NCBI GenBank assembly: GCA_002305255.1
Contig: DBQN01000051.1
Span: forward strand, 25,834-58,625
Reading direction: 5' to 3'
From: Firmicutes bacterium UBA1393
Lineage (GTDB): Bacteria; Bacillota; DTU025
DNA: 32,792 nucleotides
The notes under the pieces were generated by a model, which was given only the letters and a program-made list of their open reading frames with translations, was not told where the DNA came from and searched no databases. Both the position numbers and the translations under genes were made by a program. Shown in pieces: positions 29,333-32,792 of the stretch (positions within the stretch are counted from its first letter, which is position 1; each line of letters begins with the position of its first letter).

Positions 29333-31351
29333 ATGGGCTATGTGGCAATGTACCGCAGGTGGCGTCCACAGAGTTTTGATGACGTGGTGGGGCAGCCGCA
29401 CGTCGTCAGAACGCTCAAGAATGCCATCTCGGCCGGACGGATCACCCACGCGTATCTGTTCGCAGGTCCACGTGGAACTGGTAAGACATCAACTGCCAGA
29501 GTACTGGCCAAGGCCCTGAACTGCGAGAAAGGCCCCACAGTCAATCCGTGTGGCGAGTGCGCGGCTTGCATCGCCATTCGCGACGGCAACTCCATGGACG
29601 TGGTGGAGATCGATGCCGCATCGAACAGGGGCATCGACGAGATCCGTGAACTGCGCGACAAGGTAGTGTATGCGCCCACTCAGGGGCGCTATCGCGTGTA
29701 CATAATAGATGAAGCTCACATGCTAACGACGCACGCATTTAACGCGCTGCTCAAGACATTGGAGGAGCCGCCTGCTCACGCTGTGTTCGTGCTTGCGACA
29801 ACGCAGGCCGAAAGCATACTGCCGACAATCGTGTCGCGCTGTCAACGTTTCGATTTCAACAGGCTGACTGTGGCGGATCTCGCCGCGCACGTCAAGAAGG
29901 TAGCTGCCTCGCAGTCCATCAAGATACACCCCGATGCTGCCAGGCTCATTGCACGCAGAGCCGACGGAAGTGCGCGCGACGCCCTCGGCCTTCTGGAGCA
30001 GGCGGCGGCGTGGTCAGATGACATCACTGAAGCCACCGTGGCTGAGATGCTTGGATCGTCGCGCGAGGAGAGCCTGGTTAGGTTCGCTGATGCCGTGGCC
30101 GACAATGATGCCGGCGCGGTGTTTGCGCTGATTCAGGAACAGGTGGACGCAGGAGCCGACCTCCGGCAGTTCACGTCTGACCTCATAGGACACTTCCGAA
30201 ACCTGCTGGTGGCCAAAGAGGCACCGGGCAGGCCGGATCTGCTTGATCTCGGCGAGGGCGCCTTCGTTACCCTAGGGAAGCAATCGGCCAGGTTCAGCAG
30301 AGCCAGGCTCATAGACGCGCTTACTGCCCTGAGTAGGGCTGAAGTTCAGCTGAAGCGGGCGGCCAACCTCCGAGTGTGTCTGGAGATAGCCGCCGTGGGG
30401 CTATGCCTACCTGAGGAGGGCGAAGCGGCTCATGTGGTGGCAACCGCCAGTGCGAGCGTGACGGCGCGGGCGGTCGCATCGGCCCCTGCGGCTGTGAGTG
30501 TCACGCCGACCGCCGCGCAGGCGAAGTCGAAGTCGGCGCCTGCGCCAGCCGCTGACAGCCGACCGCCAGCGCCGGCCACTGTATCGGTATCTGCCGCGCC
30601 TGCAGCGGCGACGGCTGGTGTAGGGGCAACTGCGCCGCCGCCGGCAGCACCGGCTACGCCAACAACAACGCCGCCGGCGGCGTCAGCGGCGTCGGGATCG
30701 CCGGCACCGTCAGGATCGCCGGGCGCGTCAAGGGCGGTGGGCGTTGCCAAGGCCGACAGAGCGGCCGGGCAGGGTGATCGGCTGAGGGGTATCACTGAGG
30801 AGCAGTGGGCGCAGGTGAGGGCGCGACTGAAGCCCATCGGGGTGATGCTGGACGCACTGTTGATCCAGGCCGTCGCCATCGTGGTAGATGGTGATCACTG
30901 CGCCGTAGTGTACGATCCGGGGTGGATAGTCCATGCCCAGAAGGTGTCGGAACCGGAAAACCTGGCGAAGCTGGCACGGGCGTTGAGTGAGGTTCTGGGG
31001 CGACCCATAGCCTGCTCAGTGACTACATCTGACGATATTGCGCCGAGCGGCGCAGCGGATGCCTCGAACTCACGTGCGGGTGGTGCCGGCGGAGTCGGCG
31101 GCGCTGCCGGAGCTGCCGGAGTGGGCGCTGAGGGTGGCGCGAAGGCTACGAGTGGAGGGGCCGCGCCGGGCCCACGCAGAGTGGTGAGGGATTCTGCGCC
31201 CAAGTCGGCCGCTGGCGTGAACGGTGATGCCGGACGGTCAGCGCAGTCGGCGCCGCAGTCGGCTGACTACGAGGACTTGAGGTCGCACCCATCGCTGCGC
31301 GTTGCTGTCGAGCTGTTCGACCCGAAGGAGATACGAACCATACGCAACTGA
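29333..31351 (+). CDS. dnaX: DNA polymerase III subunits gamma/tau
   Basis: The 672-residue clamp-loader ATPase has Walker A GPRGTGKT (45-52), a zinc module with C64, C73, C76 and C79, and Walker B IIDEAH. An Ala/Pro/Ser-rich linker (about residues 365-485) precedes a conserved tau segment near 485-570. A Gly/Ala-rich stretch (about 580-650) then leads to the final LRVAVELFDPKEIRTIRN. It loads the sliding clamp at replication forks. ATG 29333 has GGAGGG 6 nt upstream. I saw no A-rich slippery sequence, so a frameshifted gamma form is not evident. dnaX-ybaB-recR is a conserved operon. Confidence 0.97.
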   Translation: MGYVAMYRRWRPQSFDDVVGQPHVVRTLKNAISAGRITHAYLFAGPRGTGKTSTARVLAKALNCEKGPTVNPCGECAACIAIRDGNSMDVVEIDAASNRGIDEIRELRDKVVYAPTQGRYRVYIIDEAHMLTTHAFNALLKTLEEPPAHAVFVLATTQAESILPTIVSRCQRFDFNRLTVADLAAHVKKVAASQSIKIHPDAARLIARRADGSARDALGLLEQAAAWSDDITEATVAEMLGSSREESLVRFADAVADNDAGAVFALIQEQVDAGADLRQFTSDLIGHFRNLLVAKEAPGRPDLLDLGEGAFVTLGKQSARFSRARLIDALTALSRAEVQLKRAANLRVCLEIAAVGLCLPEEGEAAHVVATASASVTARAVASAPAAVSVTPTAAQAKSKSAPAPAADSRPPAPATVSVSAAPAAATAGVGATAPPPAAPATPTTTPPAASAASGSPAPSGSPGASRAVGVAKADRAAGQGDRLRGITEEQWAQVRARLKPIGVMLDALLIQAVAIVVDGDHCAVVYDPGWIVHAQKVSEPENLAKLARALSEVLGRPIACSVTTSDDIAPSGAADASNSRAGGAGGVGGAAGAAGVGAEGGAKATSGGAAPGPRRVVRDSAPKSAAGVNGDAGRSAQSAPQSADYEDLRSHPSLRVAVELFDPKEIRTIRN

Positions 31352-31389
31352 CATGCAGACTTGAGACTTGAGAGATGGAGGACTGGCCC

Positions 31390-31710
31390 ATGGGCGGAAA
31401 CATGCAGAAAACAATGATGAAGCAACTCCAGAAGATGCAGGCAGACATGGAACGTGTTCAGCTCGAGCTCGGTGAGGCGCGGGTTGAGGGCACATCAGGC
31501 GGCGGAGCCGTGAGAGCCGTTGTGGATGGACATCAGAACTTCGTTGAGCTGCACATCGATCCGGCGGCCGTCGACGCCGACGACATAGAGATGCTTCAGG
31601 ATATGGTGATGGCGGCGTGCAACGACGCCGTCCGGAAGTCAAGGCAGATGGCCGAAGCCAAGATGGCCCGGGTTACGAGCACCGTGTCAGTGCCCGGTCT
31701 CAAGCTGTAG
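31390..31710 (+). CDS. YbaB/EbfC-family nucleoid-associated protein
   Basis: The 106-residue protein opens with the Met/Gln/Lys-rich helix MQKTMMKQLQKMQADMERVQ and contains VDGHQNFVELHIDPAAVDADDIEMLQDMV, typical of YbaB. These dimeric proteins bind DNA and are nearly always encoded between dnaX and recR. ATG 31390 is preferred because GGAGGA (31377-31382) is 7 nt upstream; ATG 31375 lies within that ribosome site. Confidence 0.94.
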   Translation: MGGNMQKTMMKQLQKMQADMERVQLELGEARVEGTSGGGAVRAVVDGHQNFVELHIDPAAVDADDIEMLQDMVMAACNDAVRKSRQMAEAKMARVTSTVSVPGLKL

Positions 31711-31743
31711 CCCGGATGGCTCGCGAGATGCAGGGAGGCACCC

Positions 31744-32343
31744 ATGCAGTTCTATGCTGAACCCCTTTCCAGGCTCATCGACGAGTTGCGCAGATTGCCG
31801 GGGGTGGGGGCGAAGACTGGTCAGAGACTGGCGTTCCATCTGTTGGCCATGGCGCCTGCTGACGTGCAGCGCCTGGCCGATACAATGGTGGAGGCGAGAC
31901 GGAGAATCACTGATTGCTCCATTTGTGGCAACCTCACCGAGGCTGATCCCTGTGTGACCTGCTCGGATCCGTCGAGGGACAGATCCTGCATATGTGTTGT
32001 CGAACGACCCGAGGACGTCATAGCCATGGAGCGCACACGGGAGTACCGAGGCGTCTACCACGTGCTCGGCGCCGCGATTTCGCCGATGGAGGGTGTGGGA
32101 CCGGGCGACATCCGCCTCGCTGAACTGGTGAACAGGGTGAAGGCCGGCGGAGTGACGGAGATCATAGTAGCGACCAACCCGAACACCGAAGGCGAGGTCA
32201 CCGCGGTGTACATAGCCAACCTGCTCCGCCCTCTCGGAGTCCGAGTGAGCAGGATCGCACACGGTGTTCCCGTAGGGGGCGATCTTGAGTACGCCGATGA
32301 GGTAACGTTGGCGAGGGCACTGGAGGGCAGGCGCGTCATGTAG
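31744..32343 (+). CDS. recR: recombination protein RecR
   Basis: The 199-residue protein has an N-terminal helix-hairpin-helix (RLPGVGAKTGQRLAFHLL), a four-cysteine zinc finger (CSICGNLTEADPCVTC) near residues 58-73, then a Toprim domain with CVVERPEDVIAMER and IVATNPNTEGEVTA. RecR forms a ring with RecO and RecF partners and loads RecA at gaps. GGGAGG lies 8 nt before ATG 31744. It follows ybaB by 33 nt and is closed by a terminator. Confidence 0.97.
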   Translation: MQFYAEPLSRLIDELRRLPGVGAKTGQRLAFHLLAMAPADVQRLADTMVEARRRITDCSICGNLTEADPCVTCSDPSRDRSCICVVERPEDVIAMERTREYRGVYHVLGAAISPMEGVGPGDIRLAELVNRVKAGGVTEIIVATNPNTEGEVTAVYIANLLRPLGVRVSRIAHGVPVGGDLEYADEVTLARALEGRRVM

Positions 32344-32376
32344 CTCTGCCCCGAAGCAATATGGATATGGGACTAG

Positions 32377-32425
32377 CAGGACGGGCATAGTGTTCTATGT
32401 AGTGGGCCCATCCTGTTTTCTTTGC
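32377..32425 (+). terminator. intrinsic terminator after recR
   Basis: CAGGACGGGC (32377-32386) pairs with GCCCATCCTG (32406-32415), with one C-A mismatch and a self-pairing loop, followed by TTTTCTTTG. Confidence 0.75.
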
Positions 32426-32468
32426 TCCCGGCCCTTGGAGAACCCAGAGGATGCGGGGAGGTATTCCC

Positions 32469-32774
32469 ATGAAGTCCAGCTATCCAATGGCCTTGACCGG
32501 GAAGAGACGTGAGCGCGCCAGGCAGGTCGACGGCGCCGCCGACGACCGGTCGTGGGTGGTTCAGGAGATACGTCGCGTATGTGAACAGCTGGACCAGGCG
32601 GAACACTGTTTCGACATGGCTTCGGAGCAACAGATGATCGACGCCGCGATATACACGATGAGGGCCTGCGAGTGCAGGCTGTCGTACCTGTTCGGCCTTG
32701 CAGGAAGAGCAAGGGCATCAGGTGCCGAGGCAGACGGAGTGTCGGGAAGCTCTGCCCCTGAGGTCGGTGGGTGA
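32469..32774 (+). CDS. DUF2508/YaaL-like small protein
   Basis: The 101-residue, probably helical protein has WVVQEIRRVCEQLDQAEHCFDMASEQQMIDAAIYTM in the middle, resembling the DUF2508 (YaaL) family often encoded just downstream of recR in Bacillota. ATG 32469 has GGGGAGGT (32456-32463) 5 nt upstream. The last 20 residues are Ala/Gly/Ser-rich and probably disordered. The terminator between recR and this gene suggests partial read-through or a promoter I cannot see. Function unknown; in sporulating relatives it sits near sigma-K processing genes, which are outside this window. Confidence 0.75.
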   Translation: MKSSYPMALTGKRRERARQVDGAADDRSWVVQEIRRVCEQLDQAEHCFDMASEQQMIDAAIYTMRACECRLSYLFGLAGRARASGAEADGVSGSSAPEVGG

Positions 32775-32792
32775 ACAAGGCACCACCGAGAG

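Noticed and set aside
30430..30780. Programmed frameshift site in dnaX producing a short gamma subunit
   Set aside because: No A-rich or other heptanucleotide slippery sequence was seen in the linker region.
30430..30879. 149-codon minus-strand frame inside dnaX
   Set aside because: It is the mirror of the Ala/Pro-rich linker, with an Ala/Gly/Asp-rich translation and no ribosome site; dnaX is clearly the real gene.

Overview
The window looks like part of a GC-rich chromosome of an anaerobic member of the Bacillota (Firmicutes), probably a clostridia-like or other deep-branching class. Three things point there: the dusB ... greA-lysS neighbourhood, a classical T-box leader in front of serS, and the conserved run tadA / tRNA-Ser / large SRP RNA / dnaX / ybaB / recR / yaaL-like gene. 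A four-subunit pyruvate:ferredoxin oxidoreductase and a 2[4Fe-4S] ferredoxin point to anaerobic metabolism. Several proteins (a LolA-like periplasmic protein, a long RND pump and a secreted protein ending in an outer-membrane-type terminal beta strand) suggest a two-membrane envelope, as in the known diderm Bacillota. That last point is inference.

Region by region. 1-1786: 3' end of dusB, then an HTH regulator translationally coupled to a protein of the family usually annotated 'quinate 5-dehydrogenase'. 1787-4920: greA-lysS-nagB behind a leader in which a good promoter is followed at once by an intrinsic terminator. 4967-5153: tRNA-Ala with promoter and terminator. 5418-8082: ferredoxin, pdxS and glyA. 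8170-11366: porCDAB. 11367-11940: a gene-free stretch with seven copies of a 16-bp palindrome, most of them spaced exactly 32 bp. 11941-13623: promoter, T-box (specifier UCC) and serS. 13628-14751: tRNA-Ser(UGA), tRNA-Ser(GCU) and a TtcA-like thiolase. 14748-21430: LolA-like protein, RND pump, putative outer-membrane protein and MATE pump. 21565-21763 (minus): two tRNA-Arg genes. 21974-26866: phosphoglucomutase, then an overlapping pair of a secreted transglutaminase-like protein and an orphan histidine kinase. 26968-28155 (minus): zinc-ribbon protein and SagB-type nitroreductase. 28176-32774: tadA, tRNA-Ser(CGA), tRNA-Ser(GGA), SRP RNA, dnaX, ybaB, recR and a DUF2508/YaaL-like gene.

The genes form a few functional themes. 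Serine decoding is unusually concentrated: SerRS with its T-box and all four serine tRNA isoacceptors are here. TadA and its expected substrate tRNA-Arg(ACG) are also both present. PdxS makes PLP beside the PLP enzyme GlyA, but its glutaminase PdxT is not in the window. Six genes appear to start with TTG. The least explained items are the 32-bp-period palindrome array, the LolA-RND-OMP operon, the greA leader and the HTH/'quinate dehydrogenase' pair.
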